NCBI GenBank assembly: GCA_963816545.1
Contig: CAWFLE010000007.1
Span: forward strand, 682,001-746,000
From: Albimonas sp963816545
Lineage (GTDB): Bacteria > Pseudomonadota > Alphaproteobacteria > Rhodobacterales > Rhodobacteraceae
Length of the DNA stretch: 64,000 nucleotides
Reading direction: 5' to 3'
The position numbers were made by a program, and so were the translations under genes. The notes below the pieces were generated by a model that ran no database searches, was not told where the DNA came from, and worked only from the letters and a program-made list of their open reading frames with translations. Below, piece after piece: positions 20,056 through 29,452 of this stretch (positions within the stretch are counted from its first letter, which is position 1; each line of letters opens with the position of its first letter).

Positions 20056-21342
20056 TCAGGCCCGCAGGCCTTCGCCGTCGCTGAACTCCACCGCGGCGCG
20101 GCGGGCGATGGTGCGGTAGCGCTCCATCAACTGCTCCTTGCTCTCGGCCCCGATGAAGACGTCGCCGATATGGTAGGCGTAGGGGGGCTGGTGCGGCAGC
20201 TCGGACAGGCGGTCGCCCTTCCGCACGCCGATCTGGATGATGGCGTCGGTCTCCTTCGCCAGCGCCTCAAGCTCGGCCGCGTCGGGCACGCGCGTCACCT
20301 CGGCGTCGCCCACCTTCTCCAGCGACAGCTTGGCGGCGAGGCGGTTCGGCCCCTTGTCATGCGGGAAATGCGGCTCCTGCCCCAGCGCGACCTTCACGGC
20401 GATCTCGTGGTTGGACATGCCGTCCACCTTGCGGAACAGCTCGCAATGGGACTGGGAGATGCGGGTGTTCACCTCGATCAGCCAGAGCTTGTCGCGCGCC
20501 TCGTCATAGAGGAACTCGACGTTGAAGCAGCCGTTGTCGAAGCCCACATGCTCGATGACCCGGCGGGCGGCGTCGTTGGCGCGGTCGTGCAGGGACTGCG
20601 GCAGGTCGGCCGGGTAGCGCAGGCCGAGGACGTCCTTCCCGCCCTGGTCCAGCAGCATGTCGAACATGCCGTGGATATGGACCTTGCCGTCCTGGGCATA
20701 GCCCTCGGGGGCGAACTGGATGCCGGACATCACCTCCTCGGCCAGCGCATGGGTGCCGGAGACCTCGCGCACCTCCTGCGGCAGGTCCGCGTGGTGGAGG
20801 CATTCCTCGAACGGCTTGCCGACGTCGCCGATATGCTCGCGCATCTCGGCAAGGGCGCTTTCCAGCTCCTCGCGGTCGTTCACCATGAAGCCGAGCATGG
20901 AGGAGAAGCCCTTCACCGGCTTCAGCCACACCGGGTAGTTCATCCGCAGGTTCGCGGCCGCGTCCGGGTCGAACGGGTCGAGCGCCTGGAAGTCCGGCGT
21001 GCATTCCGGCGCCGCCTTCTGCTGCTCCAGCCGCGCCCAGTACTTGTGCTCGCAGCGCAGGACCAACTCGAGCGTCGGCGCACGCACGCCGTATTCGCGC
21101 CCCAGCACCGGCGCGAGGCAGCTCGACGGAAAATCCCAGTGGCAGACGATGGCGTCGGGCTTGCCCTCCGCCTCGAACTGGCGGCGGCAGCGGTCCAGCA
21201 GATCGTCGAAGCTTGCATGCTCGCCGACCAGCTCATCATGAGTCAGCAGCGACACGAACTCGTAGTCGCCGGCGTTCTCTATGGTATCCAGCTCCTCATG
21301 CTGCCAATCCAGAAGGCCAAGGATGTAGATCTTCTTCTTCAA
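20056..21342 (-). CDS. ATP-grasp ligase of unknown substrate
   Basis: A 428-residue protein. It has an N-terminal pre-grasp region (KIYILGLLDWQHEELDTIENAG), then an ATP-grasp fold: YPVWLKPVKGFSSMLGFMV (nucleotide lysines), SGTHALAEEVMSGIQFAPEGYAQ, and the metal site CFNVEFLYDEARDKLWLIEVNTRISQSHCELF with E-x-N. Family members ligate a carboxylate to an amine or thiol through an acyl-phosphate. The start codon is TTG (21342), with GGAG 8 bp before it; no ATG fits the conserved start. It is the first gene of a unit with the CocE-type hydrolase. A strong leader hairpin lies 14 bp upstream. The product is unknown. Confidence 0.8.
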   Translation of the reverse strand: MKKKIYILGLLDWQHEELDTIENAGDYEFVSLLTHDELVGEHASFDDLLDRCRRQFEAEGKPDAIVCHWDFPSSCLAPVLGREYGVRAPTLELVLRCEHKYWARLEQQKAAPECTPDFQALDPFDPDAAANLRMNYPVWLKPVKGFSSMLGFMVNDREELESALAEMREHIGDVGKPFEECLHHADLPQEVREVSGTHALAEEVMSGIQFAPEGYAQDGKVHIHGMFDMLLDQGGKDVLGLRYPADLPQSLHDRANDAARRVIEHVGFDNGCFNVEFLYDEARDKLWLIEVNTRISQSHCELFRKVDGMSNHEIAVKVALGQEPHFPHDKGPNRLAAKLSLEKVGDAEVTRVPDAAELEALAKETDAIIQIGVRKGDRLSELPHQPPYAYHIGDVFIGAESKEQLMERYRTIARRAAVEFSDGEGLRA

Positions 21343-21355
21343 TCGAGGCTCCTTC

Positions 21356-21388
21356 AGTCACGTTTCTGACGCTTCGGTCAGCGTGACT
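21356..21388 (-). promoter_or_regulatory. Leader hairpin/operator upstream of the ATP-grasp gene
   Basis: AGTCACG (21356) and CGTGACT (21382) form the outer arms and CTGAC / GTCAG the inner arms around a GCTTCG loop, with a TTT bulge on one side. It sits in an AT-rich stretch directly before the ribosome site of the ATP-grasp gene and in the divergent region shared with dctP. It may act as an mRNA-stability stem or an operator. There is no T-tract beyond it. Confidence 0.5.
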
Positions 21389-21582
21389 TGATGATTTTGG
21401 AATGCGACCTTCCGCAGGTCGCGCTGTCCTCCCAACGTCACCGACCGATTCACGTTCCAGAAAAATCCGCCGCTCAGGTTCGCGTATGGGGCGGTGAGGC
21501 CGGGCGCGGCGTATTGAAGTGGGCGGGCGCGTGCGGATAACGTGCGCGCCAACGACAAGAGCCCTTCAGGAGGAACCCCCGG

Positions 21583-22566
21583 ATGACCCTGCCCTTCAGC
21601 CGCGCCGCGGCCGTCCTCGCCATTGCGGCGGCGTGCGCCACCACGGCGTCCGCCCAGACCGAGGTCAAGCTCGGCTACGCGCTCGCGCCCAGCTCCCACT
21701 ACGGCGTCGCCGCCAAGAAGTTCGAGGAGGTCGTGGAGGCCGAGACGGACGGCAAGTTCGACGTGAAGCACTTCCCCTCCTCCGCCCTCGGCGGCGAGCG
21801 CGAGGTGATCGAGGGCCTCCAGATCGGCACCATCGAGGCGACCATCGTCTCGTCCGGCACGCTGGCCAACTTCGTGGAGGAGACGGGCGTCTTCGACATC
21901 CCCTTCCTGTTCCGCGACCTGCAGCATGCGCGCACGGTCCTCGATGGCCCGATCGGGCAGGAGATCCTGGCGAAGTTCGACGATGTGGGGCTCAAGGCGC
22001 TGGCCTGGGGGGAGCAGGGCTTCCGCCACATCACCAACAACCGCAACGCCATCTCCTCGCCCGAGGATCTGAAGGGGCTGAAGCTCCGGACGATGGAGAA
22101 CCCGATCCACCTGACCGCCTTCCAGGCGCTCGGCGCTGCGCCCACGCCCATGGCCTGGCCGGAAGTGATCCCGGCGCTTCAGCAGGGCACAATCGACGGG
22201 CAGGAGAACCCGCTCTCGGTGATCGTCTCCGCCAAGCTGTCGGAGGTGCAGAAGCACCTGACCCTCTCGGGCCACGTCTATTCGCCGGCGATGCTGCTCG
22301 TCTCCATGCCCTTCTGGGAGGGGCTGTCGGATGAGGAGAAGGCGACCTTCCAGAAGGCCGCCGACGAGGCCGTGACCGCCATGCGCGCCTATGTGGACGA
22401 GATCGAGGCCAGCGGCGTGAAGACGCTGCGCGACCAGGGCATGGAGGTCGGCGAACTCTCGGCCGAGCAGAAGGCCGCCTTCCGGGAGGACCTCAAGGGC
22501 GCCTACGAGGAGTACTACAAGAAGTACGACAAGGCGCTGATCGACCGCATCATCGCGACGGAATGA
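21583..22566 (+). CDS. dctP: TRAP transporter solute-binding protein, DctP family
   Basis: A 327-residue periplasmic binding protein with a signal peptide ending ATTASAQ. Family features: KLGYALAPSSHYGVAAKKF, SSALGGEREVIEGLQIGTIEATI, the IPFLFRDLQHA segment, and GLKLRTMENPIHLTAFQALGAAPTPMAWPEVIPALQQGTIDGQENP, where the conserved Arg (in LRTMENP) binds the ligand carboxylate. It delivers an organic acid to the DctQM permease encoded next. The start has AGGAGG at 8 bp. A degraded amidohydrolase gene after the operon suggests the ligand may be an N-acyl or amide compound, but this is only inference from context. Confidence 0.93.
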   Translation: MTLPFSRAAAVLAIAAACATTASAQTEVKLGYALAPSSHYGVAAKKFEEVVEAETDGKFDVKHFPSSALGGEREVIEGLQIGTIEATIVSSGTLANFVEETGVFDIPFLFRDLQHARTVLDGPIGQEILAKFDDVGLKALAWGEQGFRHITNNRNAISSPEDLKGLKLRTMENPIHLTAFQALGAAPTPMAWPEVIPALQQGTIDGQENPLSVIVSAKLSEVQKHLTLSGHVYSPAMLLVSMPFWEGLSDEEKATFQKAADEAVTAMRAYVDEIEASGVKTLRDQGMEVGELSAEQKAAFREDLKGAYEEYYKKYDKALIDRIIATE

Positions 22567-22622
22567 GGCTTCCGGGCCGGGGCCGCGCGCCCCGGTCCGA
22601 CGGACGAAGGGGGGGCGCGACG

Positions 22623-23126
22623 ATGCGCAAGGCGGAACGTCTGTTCGTCGCGCTCAACGGCTGGGCGCTGATCCTGTGCCTCGGCGCCATGACGGCGGTG
22701 GTCTTCGCCAACGTCGCGCTGCGCTACCTCACCAACGAGTCGATCCCCTGGGCCGACGAGGTGGCGCGCTACCTGATGATCTGGATGACGTTCCTCGGCG
22801 CGGGCCTGGTGCTGCGCCACGGAGGCCACGTTGCCATTACCAACCTGCAGGAGGGGCTGCCGGGCCCGGTCCAGCGGGGGCTTCGCATCCTGATCGTGCT
22901 GCTGCTGCTCGGCTTCTTCGCGTTCATGATGTGGGTGGGGCGGGAGTACATGCTCCGGATGCAGTTCCAGAAGACGCCGGCCACCCGCATCTCCTTCCTC
23001 TGGATCTACGCGGCCATGCCGGCGGGCTTCGGGCTGCTGATCGTCCACCTGCTGCTGATGGCGAAGGACTACGTCACCGCCGGCCGGCACGAGCGGGCCG
23101 AGGAGGCGGGCGCCCAGCATGGCTGA
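22623..23126 (+). CDS. dctQ: TRAP transporter small permease, DctQ family
   Basis: A 167-residue protein with four transmembrane helices (about 12-32, 47-65, 90-108, 130-150) and the DctQ pattern VFANVALRYLTNESIPWADEVARYLMIWMTFLGAG, in which the N-x-x-L-R-Y and W-A-D-E residues are conserved. The ATG at 22623 is used because a good GGGGG-type ribosome site lies upstream and the family begins here; an upstream in-frame start would add a non-conserved leader. It overlaps dctM by 8 bp, so the subunits are translated together. Confidence 0.92.
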   Translation: MRKAERLFVALNGWALILCLGAMTAVVFANVALRYLTNESIPWADEVARYLMIWMTFLGAGLVLRHGGHVAITNLQEGLPGPVQRGLRILIVLLLLGFFAFMMWVGREYMLRMQFQKTPATRISFLWIYAAMPAGFGLLIVHLLLMAKDYVTAGRHERAEEAGAQHG

Positions 23127-24402
23127 GATCCTGTTCCCGAGCCTGTTCCTGCTGCTGGCGCTCGGCGTGCCGGTGGCCTTCGCCATCGCCATCGCCGCCT
23201 TCATCGCGCTGAGCTTCGGCAGCAGCTACCCGAGCCTCGTGGTGGTGAAGGAGATGTTCACCGGCCTCGACAGCTTTCCGTTGCTGGCGGTGCCGTTCTT
23301 CATCCTGGCGGCCGAGATCATGAGCGGCGGCGCCATGACCGCGATCCTGCTGCGCTTCGCCTCGCAGTTCGTGGGTCACCTGCGGGGCGGGCTCGGCTAT
23401 GCCAACGTGCTGTCCTCCACCATGTTCGCCGGCATCTCCGGCTCCGCGCTCGCCGATGCCGCCGGGCCCGGGGCGATGATGATCCGGATGATGGAGAAGG
23501 GCGGCTACCCGCGGGATTACGCGGGCGCGCTGACCGCCTCCTCGGCCGTGGTGGGCCCGATCATCCCGCCCTCGATCATCATGATCCTCTATGCCATGCA
23601 GGTGGACGAGGTGTCCGTCGTGGCGCTGTTCATGGCCGGCCTGATCCCGGGCCTGTGCATCATGGCGGGGATGCTGTTCACCAACTGGGCCGTCTGCCGG
23701 CGCCGCGGCTACCGCGGGACCGAGCCGCAGCCCTCGAAGCGGGAGATGGTCCGGACCTCCATCCACGCCCTGCCCGCGCTCCTGCTGATCGTGCTCATCA
23801 TCGGCGGCATCCGCGGCGGGATCTTCACCCCGACCGAGGCGTCGGTGATCGCGGTGGTCTACGCGCTGCTCTGCGGCGGGCTGGTCTATCGGTCGCTGCG
23901 GATCGCGGACCTGCCAGGGATCATGCTGCGCGCGGCGATGACCAGCGTGGCGGTGCTGCTGATCCTCGCGGCCGCGCGCGCCTTCGCCTGGGTGCTGATC
24001 ATCGAGAGCGTGCCCCAGGATCTGGCCGAGACCATCATCTCCTGGAACCTAAGCCCGGCCCTGTTCCTGCTGGCGGTGAACGTGCTGCTGCTGGTGTTCG
24101 GGCTGTTCATGGACCCCCTGCCCGGGGTGATGATCCTGGCGCCGATCCTCGCGCCCATCGCCACCTCGCTGGGGATCGATCCGATCCACTTCGCCATCGT
24201 GGTGATCGTGAACCTGACCATCGGACTTACCACGCCGCCGGTGGGGAGCCTGCTGTTCGTGGTCAGCTCGGCCGTGGATCTGAAGCCGAGCGCGCTGATC
24301 CGGCAGATGCCCCCGTTCCTCGCGGCGAACGTGCTGGTGCTGCTGCTGCTGACCTTCTGGCCGGGACTGTCGACATGGCTGCCGCATAGCGGCGGGTACT
24401 GA
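23119..24402 (+). CDS. dctM: TRAP transporter large permease, DctM family
   Basis: A 427-residue, twelve-helix permease. Markers: FPLLAVPFFILAAEIMSGG, STMFAGISGSALADAAGPG (conserved GxSGSxxAD loop), VVGPIIPPSIIMILYAM (second GPIIPPS-type hairpin loop), GGIRGGIFTPTEASVIAVVYAL and, in the C-terminal half, LTIGLTTPPVGSLLFV. Na+-driven uptake together with DctP and DctQ is the family role. Length and all loops are normal. A GC hairpin follows 3 bp after the stop, which fits the end of the operon. Confidence 0.94.
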   Translation: MAEILFPSLFLLLALGVPVAFAIAIAAFIALSFGSSYPSLVVVKEMFTGLDSFPLLAVPFFILAAEIMSGGAMTAILLRFASQFVGHLRGGLGYANVLSSTMFAGISGSALADAAGPGAMMIRMMEKGGYPRDYAGALTASSAVVGPIIPPSIIMILYAMQVDEVSVVALFMAGLIPGLCIMAGMLFTNWAVCRRRGYRGTEPQPSKREMVRTSIHALPALLLIVLIIGGIRGGIFTPTEASVIAVVYALLCGGLVYRSLRIADLPGIMLRAAMTSVAVLLILAAARAFAWVLIIESVPQDLAETIISWNLSPALFLLAVNVLLLVFGLFMDPLPGVMILAPILAPIATSLGIDPIHFAIVVIVNLTIGLTTPPVGSLLFVVSSAVDLKPSALIRQMPPFLAANVLVLLLLTFWPGLSTWLPHSGGY

Positions 24403-24405
24403 CAT

Positions 24406-24425
24406 CCCCGCTCGCGTCCGCGGGG
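24406..24425 (+). terminator. Hairpin after dctM
   Basis: CCCCGC (24406-24411) pairs with GCGGGG (24420-24425) directly after the dctM stop. There is no T-run, so confidence is low. Confidence 0.35.
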
Positions 24426-24712
24426 GTTCGCAATCCGCTCCGTCCTCGCGCCGGACAGGCCCGGGGCGAGGGCGCCGGCGCTGCCGGACTGGAACGGTGG
24501 CCAAGGTCGCCTCGTGCTCCGAATGGCCTCATCGGAAATCCGATGAGGGGGTCGATCGACTTCCGTTCAAGCGGCGGACGCCTTTGGCCTGCGGGAACGG
24601 CATTCGCCGCCCCCTTCGAGGGTTCCGCGGCTTCGGGTTTGGGCGAGGCGCCCGCCTGCGGCCGTCTCGTCGAGACAGGAGATCGAGGCACGCGAGCGGC
24701 AGGGCGGAGACG
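24426..24712. other. Non-coding spacer with a perfect palindrome
   Basis: No gene is recognised. CCTCATCGG-AAAT-CCGATGAGG at 24527-24548 is a perfect 9-bp inverted repeat, possibly an operator for the ruined amidohydrolase gene that follows or the remains of a terminator. Confidence 0.4.
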
Positions 24713-25512
24713 GTGTTCGTTGGCGGCAGAGTTTGGCTGGGGCTCCACGAAGGCTTCTGCGAAGCCTTGGCGCTGGCCGGCGGCAGGGTTCCCGCGTGCG
24801 GAACACGCGCCGAGATCGAGGCGCTGGCCGGCCCGGAGACGGAGCGGATCGACCTCGCGACCGGCTCGCCATGCCTGGCATCCACGATGCGCGCATGCAT
24901 CCGCACATGTACGGCGCCGCGATGAAGGAGGTGGACCTGCGCCCGCACAAGGCCCGCACCCTGCAGGAGATGCTGGACGCGGTGGCGAAGCGGGCGAAGA
25001 CCCCGGGCCCCGGCGAGTGGGTGCTGGGACGGGGCTACGACGAGTCCGAGCTGGACGTCCTCGCCACCCCCACCGGCGGGAGCTGAACGAGGCGGCGCCA
25101 GACAATCCGGTCCACGTGGTGCGGACCGACGGGCACGTGGCGGTGGCCAGTTCGAAGGCGCTGTCTCTGGGGGGGGTCGGGCACGACACGCCCTCGCCCT
25201 TCGGGGGGCTGGTCGAGCGCAAGGACAACGAGCTGACCGGCCTGCTGGCCGAGGCGGGGCGCGAACGGGTGGCGGCGGTCATCCCGGCGCTGACGCTGGA
25301 AGACCGGGTGCAGGCCCTCGAAGATGGCGGGCGGGGCCTGCTGACCTAAGGGATCACGCTGTGCATGGAGGCCGCGGTCGGCATTCGCGACGGCTGGATG
25401 GAGATGGAGGCGTACCGCAAGGCGCATCCGGAGGGCGGCTGCGCGATGCGGCCATCGAGCAGATCCTAACCGCCTATGAGAAGGCGCAGGCGGCGGACCC
25501 GCCGCGTGGTCG
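24713..25512 (+). pseudogene. Amidohydrolase (YtcJ-like) gene, frameshifted and cut off by IS66
   Basis: Conserved amidohydrolase-3 sequence can be followed through at least four frames: VFVGGRVWLGLHEGF and AGPETERIDLAT, then LAMPGIHDARMHPHMYGAA (metal-binding H-x-H, here HPH), EWVLGRGYDESELD, HVVRTDGHVAVASSKAL, and finally AIEQILTAYEKAQAADP. Homology stops where the IS66-type end begins (GTAAGCG at 25513). An internal TAA occurs near 25347. Only about half of a normal 540-residue protein remains. The gene follows a TRAP operon and was probably its catabolic enzyme. Unlike the core genes, the damage here includes truncation by a transposon, so it is a genuine pseudogene. Confidence 0.8.
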
Positions 25513-25513
25513 G

Positions 25514-26354
25514 TAAGCGCGACGGCGCGGCCCTGTGCGGCAAGGCCTGACGGCTGGGCGTGCCGCCAGGGCATGAGGTCCTCGATGCGGGATTGGGGAT
25601 GTCGCCAAGGACGGCCCGAAGGGTGGCGGCGAGGTCGTCGACGGGGTTCGCGCTGGACATCCTGCAGGTGGCGACGAGCGAGGCGAGCATGGCCCGGCTC
25701 TCGGCGCCGACCTCGTTGCCGGCGAAGAGGGCGTTCTTGCGGGTCAGCGCGATCGGGCGGATCTGGTTCTCGACCGGGTTGGCGCCGAGCTCGAGGATGC
25801 CGTCGTCGAGGATCAAACCGGGCCGGTGCGCGAGGCTGTAGCGGATGTCCTCGGCGGACCGGGATTTCCGCGGGATACGGGACAGCCGGGCTTCCCGCCA
25901 CGGCTTGAGCGCTGCGATGATCGGGGCGACTTGCTGACGTCGGGCGGCAAGGCGGATGGCCGGGTTCTCGCCACGCACGGTCTTCCCGATCCCGCAGAGG
26001 GAGGATGCTGACGGGCTCGATCACCCGCTTGATCGGGGGCGGATGCGCCGGCAGATGACCGCGGTTGCGCTTTGGCTTCCGGGGCGTCTCCCCGCGCACA
26101 CGTTGCAGCGCCGCCTCGGCCTTCTCCTGCGCGGCCTCGAGCACGCCCTGGGCCAGTTCGGCATCCTCCAGCGGCAGGTCGAACGGGTCGGGCGACAGCT
26201 TCTCCGAGCTCTTGCCGAACTGAGCGCGCTGCGACGTGCGCAGGATGTCGTCGAGCCGACGATTGCCCTCCTGCACCTCGGCCAGCGCCGCCTCGACCTG
26301 AGCCAGGCGGGCCTTCAGATGGGCGTTCTCGCGGCTGAGAGCGTAGGCATCCAT
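25514..26354 (-). pseudogene. IS66 transposase TnpC, internally deleted
   Basis: The first 115 residues are intact (MDAYALSRENAHLKARLAQ coiled coil, QFGKSSEKLSPDPFD, KRNRGHLPAHPPPIKRVIEP). The zinc and catalytic core is missing, and the C-terminal part reappears in another frame: LDDGILELGANPVENQIRPIALTRKNALFAGNE, the IS66 E-x-N-x-x-E region. Ends around SRIEDLMPW are recognisable. The transposase is certainly non-functional. Confidence 0.82.
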
Positions 26355-26415
26355 GAACAGGATTGAACCACGACGCCCCTGTCGCAGCCGGCAAAAACAG
26401 GGACTTTCCGCGCTC

Positions 26416-26790
26416 TCATGCGCTCACCCGGCTGCCTGCGGACGCCGCGCCCTCTCCGGTCTCGCCAGCCGCCGGTCCAGTCCCTGCCCGCGCTGCCCGG
26501 ATCGCCCGCGTCAGCAGTTCCTCATCGGCGCCGGACCCGGGCCGGACAACGACATCGCCGACAACGATCTCCATTCCGGACCCGGCCCCCATCGCCAGCG
26601 GCGCCTCCGCCGCGGCGCCCTCGAGCGCCAGCTCCGCGGACGTCGGCAGCGCCGCCACGCTCTCGGGCACGACAAGCTGCCCCGTCCGAAGCTTCTTGCG
26701 CCAGTCGTAGACCTGCCAGCGCGTCGTCCCATGCCGCCGCGCGACCTCCGACCTGCCCCCGTGGGTCCCCCGTTCATAGCGAGAGTCTGC
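26416..26790 (-). pseudogene. IS66 accessory protein TnpA, 5'-truncated
   Basis: SEVARRHGTTRWQVYDWRKKLRTGQLVVPES is the helix-turn-helix part of IS66 TnpA, followed by GMEIVVGDVVVRPGSGADEELLTRAIRAARAG. The normal N-terminus (EEKRAxVAExxxPG) is absent. It is separated from tnpC by about 60 bp, where the tnpB gene should be, so tnpB has been deleted. Confidence 0.75.
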
Positions 26791-27624
26791 GGGTGGTGAT
26801 TTGGTAGTCTCGGGCTCTTGGGGGCGCAAGCGCGCCGGGCGCGGAGTGAGAACGGCGCCGGAATGATCGGCCACGGAACCGCCCGGATTTTTCGGGCCGG
26901 GGCGGTGTAAAATCCCGCCAGTGGCAGTCTCTGGATCACGAGAGTGATCTGGGGGCGGAAGGATGTACGGCGTGGAGCTGTATTCGAAGGTCCGCATGGC
27001 GGTGCTGCGGGACGGGCTGAGCCAGCGAGAGACGGCGCGTCTGTTCGGGATAGACCGCGGCACGGTTTCGAAGATGGTGGGACATTCGGCGCCGCCGGGA
27101 TACCGGCAGGCAGGGGCGCGCATGCGCCCCAGGCTGGACGCGCATGCGGGGTTCATCGACGAGATCCTGAGGACGGATCTGACGGAGCCGAAGAAGCAGC
27201 GGCACACGATCCTGCGGATCTTCGAGCGCCTGCGCGACGAGCGGGGGTTCGACGGCGGCTACACGACGGTACGTGACTACGTCCGGCCGCGCAGGCTGTC
27301 CTTGAAGGAGGTCTTCGTGCCGCTGGTCCACCCGGCCGGGCACGCGCAGGCGGACTTCGGGGAGGCGTGGGCGGTGCTGGGCGGCGTCCGGCGGAAGGTG
27401 CACGTGCTGGTGGTCGACCTGCCCCAGAGCGATGCGATCTTCCTGAAGGCCTACCTTGCCGAGACGGCCGAGGCTCTGTGCGACGGCCATGTGGCGGCGT
27501 TCGACGTCTTCGGCGGCGTGCCGCTTTCGATCCTGTACGACAACACCCGGCTGGCGGTGGCGAAGATCCTGGGCGACGGGACGCGCCAGCGCGCCAGGCT
27601 GTTCGCGGAGCTTCAGTCGCATTA

Positions 27625-28791
27625 TACCGGCGCGCCTAACCAATGACCTTCTCGATCCACGGCTGGAGGCAGAGGGAGCGGATGCGGGAGGGGTCGTTGG
27701 CGAAGGCGTTCCAGGCGCGACAGCAGGCGTCCACGATGGCGTCGAAGTCCGCGAACACGCGCAGGCTGAGGAAGCGCTCGCGCAGCCACAGCCAGACGCG
27801 CTCCATCGGATTGAGTTGGGGCGAGTAGGGCGGCAGCGGGACCAGGGTGACGTTCGGCGGGACCTGGAGCGCCTTCGCGCCGTGCCAGCCGGCGCGGTCC
27901 AGCACCATGATGGCGTGCTCGTCGTCGGGGATCGTGGCGGCGAAGGCGTCGAGGAAGATCTGCATCGCCTGGCCGCCGACCTCGGGCATGACGAGGCCGA
28001 AGGCGGCCTCCCCGTCGGGGCGGGCGGCGCCGAAGACGTAGGTCCATTCGAAGCGCTGGTCCTGGCGGCCAGGCGGGCGGCGGCCGCGGCTCCACCAGCG
28101 ATGGCAGAGCCGGCCCTTCTGGCCGACCCGCATCTCGTCCTGGAACCACAGCGCGATCCGCTTGCCTGGATGCGCCTCGGCCGCAATCTTCAGCGCCGCC
28201 CGCAGCCCCCTTTTTCGAAGCGACGCTGCGCCGCCTCGTCCGTCCTCGGGTGCGTGGGGCGGACCTTCTGCCGTGAGACCCCCTCGCGCCGCAGGATCCG
28301 CGACAGGCTCTGCGGGGCCAGGCGCTTGTCGAAGCGAGCCTCGATCCAGCGGCAGAGGTCCGACAGGGTCCAGCTGCTCACCCCGTCCATCTCAGGGTCG
28401 GGCCCGCGGAAGATGCGGTCGAAGAGCAGCGCCAGCTCCGCTTCGCTCAGCGCCGGCGGCCGGCCTGGCAGCGGCCGGTCCCGCACGCCCTCCGGTCCTT
28501 CGGCGTTGTAGCGCAGCACCGCGTCGCGCAGCGCCTGCCGCTCCATCCCCGCAGCTTTCGCCGCCTCCGCCCGGCTCATGCCGTCGAGCGCGTTGGCGAT
28601 CGCCAGCAGCCGTCGTGCGGCCCGGTTGCTCGTCTCCCGCGCCGCCCGTGCGCGAAGCTCCTTCGACGTCAGGTCGTCCCGGATCTCCAACGCTCCACCC
28701 ATGTCTGCTCCACCTCCCTGCTTTCGGGGACGGAATCACAGATCAAGCCGGACGGGAATCCTTCGGCAGAGTCAGAGCTTTCGGTCGCCGG
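27625..28791 (-). mobile_element. IS630-family element inserted in istA
   Basis: About 1,167 bp. Ends read TACCGGCG on the left and CGCCGG on the right, bordered by TA (27623-27624 and 28792-28793). That is the TA target duplication expected of IS630/mariner elements. A 2-bp ambiguity remains because the left border reads TATA. Joining the flanks at one TA restores the istA frame. Confidence 0.8.
27636..28702 (-). CDS. IS630-family transposase, two-part with probable programmed -1 frameshift
   Basis: The first part starts at 28702 (MGGALEIRDDLTSKELRARA) and carries the paired HTH domain (AEAAKAAGMERQALRDAVLRYNAEGPEG, SRILRREGVSRQKVRPTHP). It ends in REK at GAAAAAGGGGG near 28205. A -1 shift there continues into RGLRAALKIAAEAHPGK, ALWFQDEMRVGQKGR, MVLDRAGWHGAKAL and LPPYSPQLNPMERVW, the DDE catalytic half, ending at 27636. 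The shift falls at the A-run between the HTH and DDE halves, as in many IS630 elements. The second IS630 copy in this window shifts at the same position. Confidence 0.85.
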
Positions 28792-29452
28792 TATTACCTG
28801 TTCCGCGACCGCTTCGGTCGGCCCGGCAAGGGCGCCGACAAGGGCAATGTCGAGGGGATGGCGGGCTTCGGCCGCCGGACCTTCATGGTCCCGATCCCCG
28901 AGGCGACCGACATCGACGCTCTGAACGCGATGCTGCTGGAGCGATGCCAAGCGCGTCAGGACGCGGTGCTGCGCGGAGCCGACGTCACGATCGGCGAGCG
29001 GCTGGCGGCCGACCGCGCGGCGTTCCCGGCGCTGCCGCCGACGCCGTTCGATGCCTGCGACAAGCGCCCCGGGAAGGCCTCCAGCCAGCCGCTGATGCGC
29101 TGCAAGAGCACCGACTACTCGGTCCCGATCGCCTATGCGCATCGCGACGTGCTGGTGAAGGGCTACGGTAGCGATCTTGGTCGGCGCCGAGGAGATCGTC
29201 CGCCACCCGCGCGGCATCGGGCTGGCCACCTGCCAGCGCGGCGTGAAGACCCGCTTCCCACCGCCGCAGCCATCGGGCACGAGATGATCGAGGCCCAGGA
29301 CGAGAAGCGGCTGATGCGGCTGCAAAAGGCCCTCGCGGGCTATGAGCTGCTGAATATCGACGAGCTGGGTTTCGTGCCGCTGTCGCGCACCGGCGCCGAA
29401 CTGCCGTTCGAGCTGATGTACCGCCCCCGGATCGTGAGACACCGATTTGGGA

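Larger units (their letters stand above)
25513..26800 (-). mobile_element. IS66-family element remnant
   Basis: The left end GTAAGCGCGACGGCG (25513) matches the usual IS66 terminal GTAAGCG. The element retains the ends of tnpC and part of tnpA but lacks tnpB. The matching right end is not visible and was probably lost when the IS21-family element arrived. The right boundary is approximate. Confidence 0.75.
26963..29221 (+). pseudogene. istA: IS21 transposase IstA, interrupted by an IS630
   Basis: The N-terminus is intact: MYGVELYSKVRMAVLRDGLSQRETARLFGIDRGTVSKM (HTH), then VHPAGHAQADFGEA (first catalytic Asp) and LSILYDNTRLAVAKI (second Asp region). At residue about 220 (FAELQSHY) the IS630 begins. 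Past it the frame resumes as YYLFRDRFGRPGKGADKGNVEGM (catalytic Glu in KGNVEG), FDACDKRPGKAS and DYSVPIAYAHRDVLVKGY. After a shift, GAEEIVRHPRG marks the join to istB, so the IstA C-terminus is deleted. Removing the IS630 restores an open QSHYYLFRD join. Confidence 0.85.

Noticed and set aside
21526..21550. Operator GGCGCG...CGCGCC upstream of dctP
   Set aside because: Only six GC-rich base pairs match, which is expected by chance in this sequence.
24527..24548. Terminator at the perfect palindrome after dctM
   Set aside because: No T-tract, and it lies over 120 bp from the stop; left as an unexplained palindrome.
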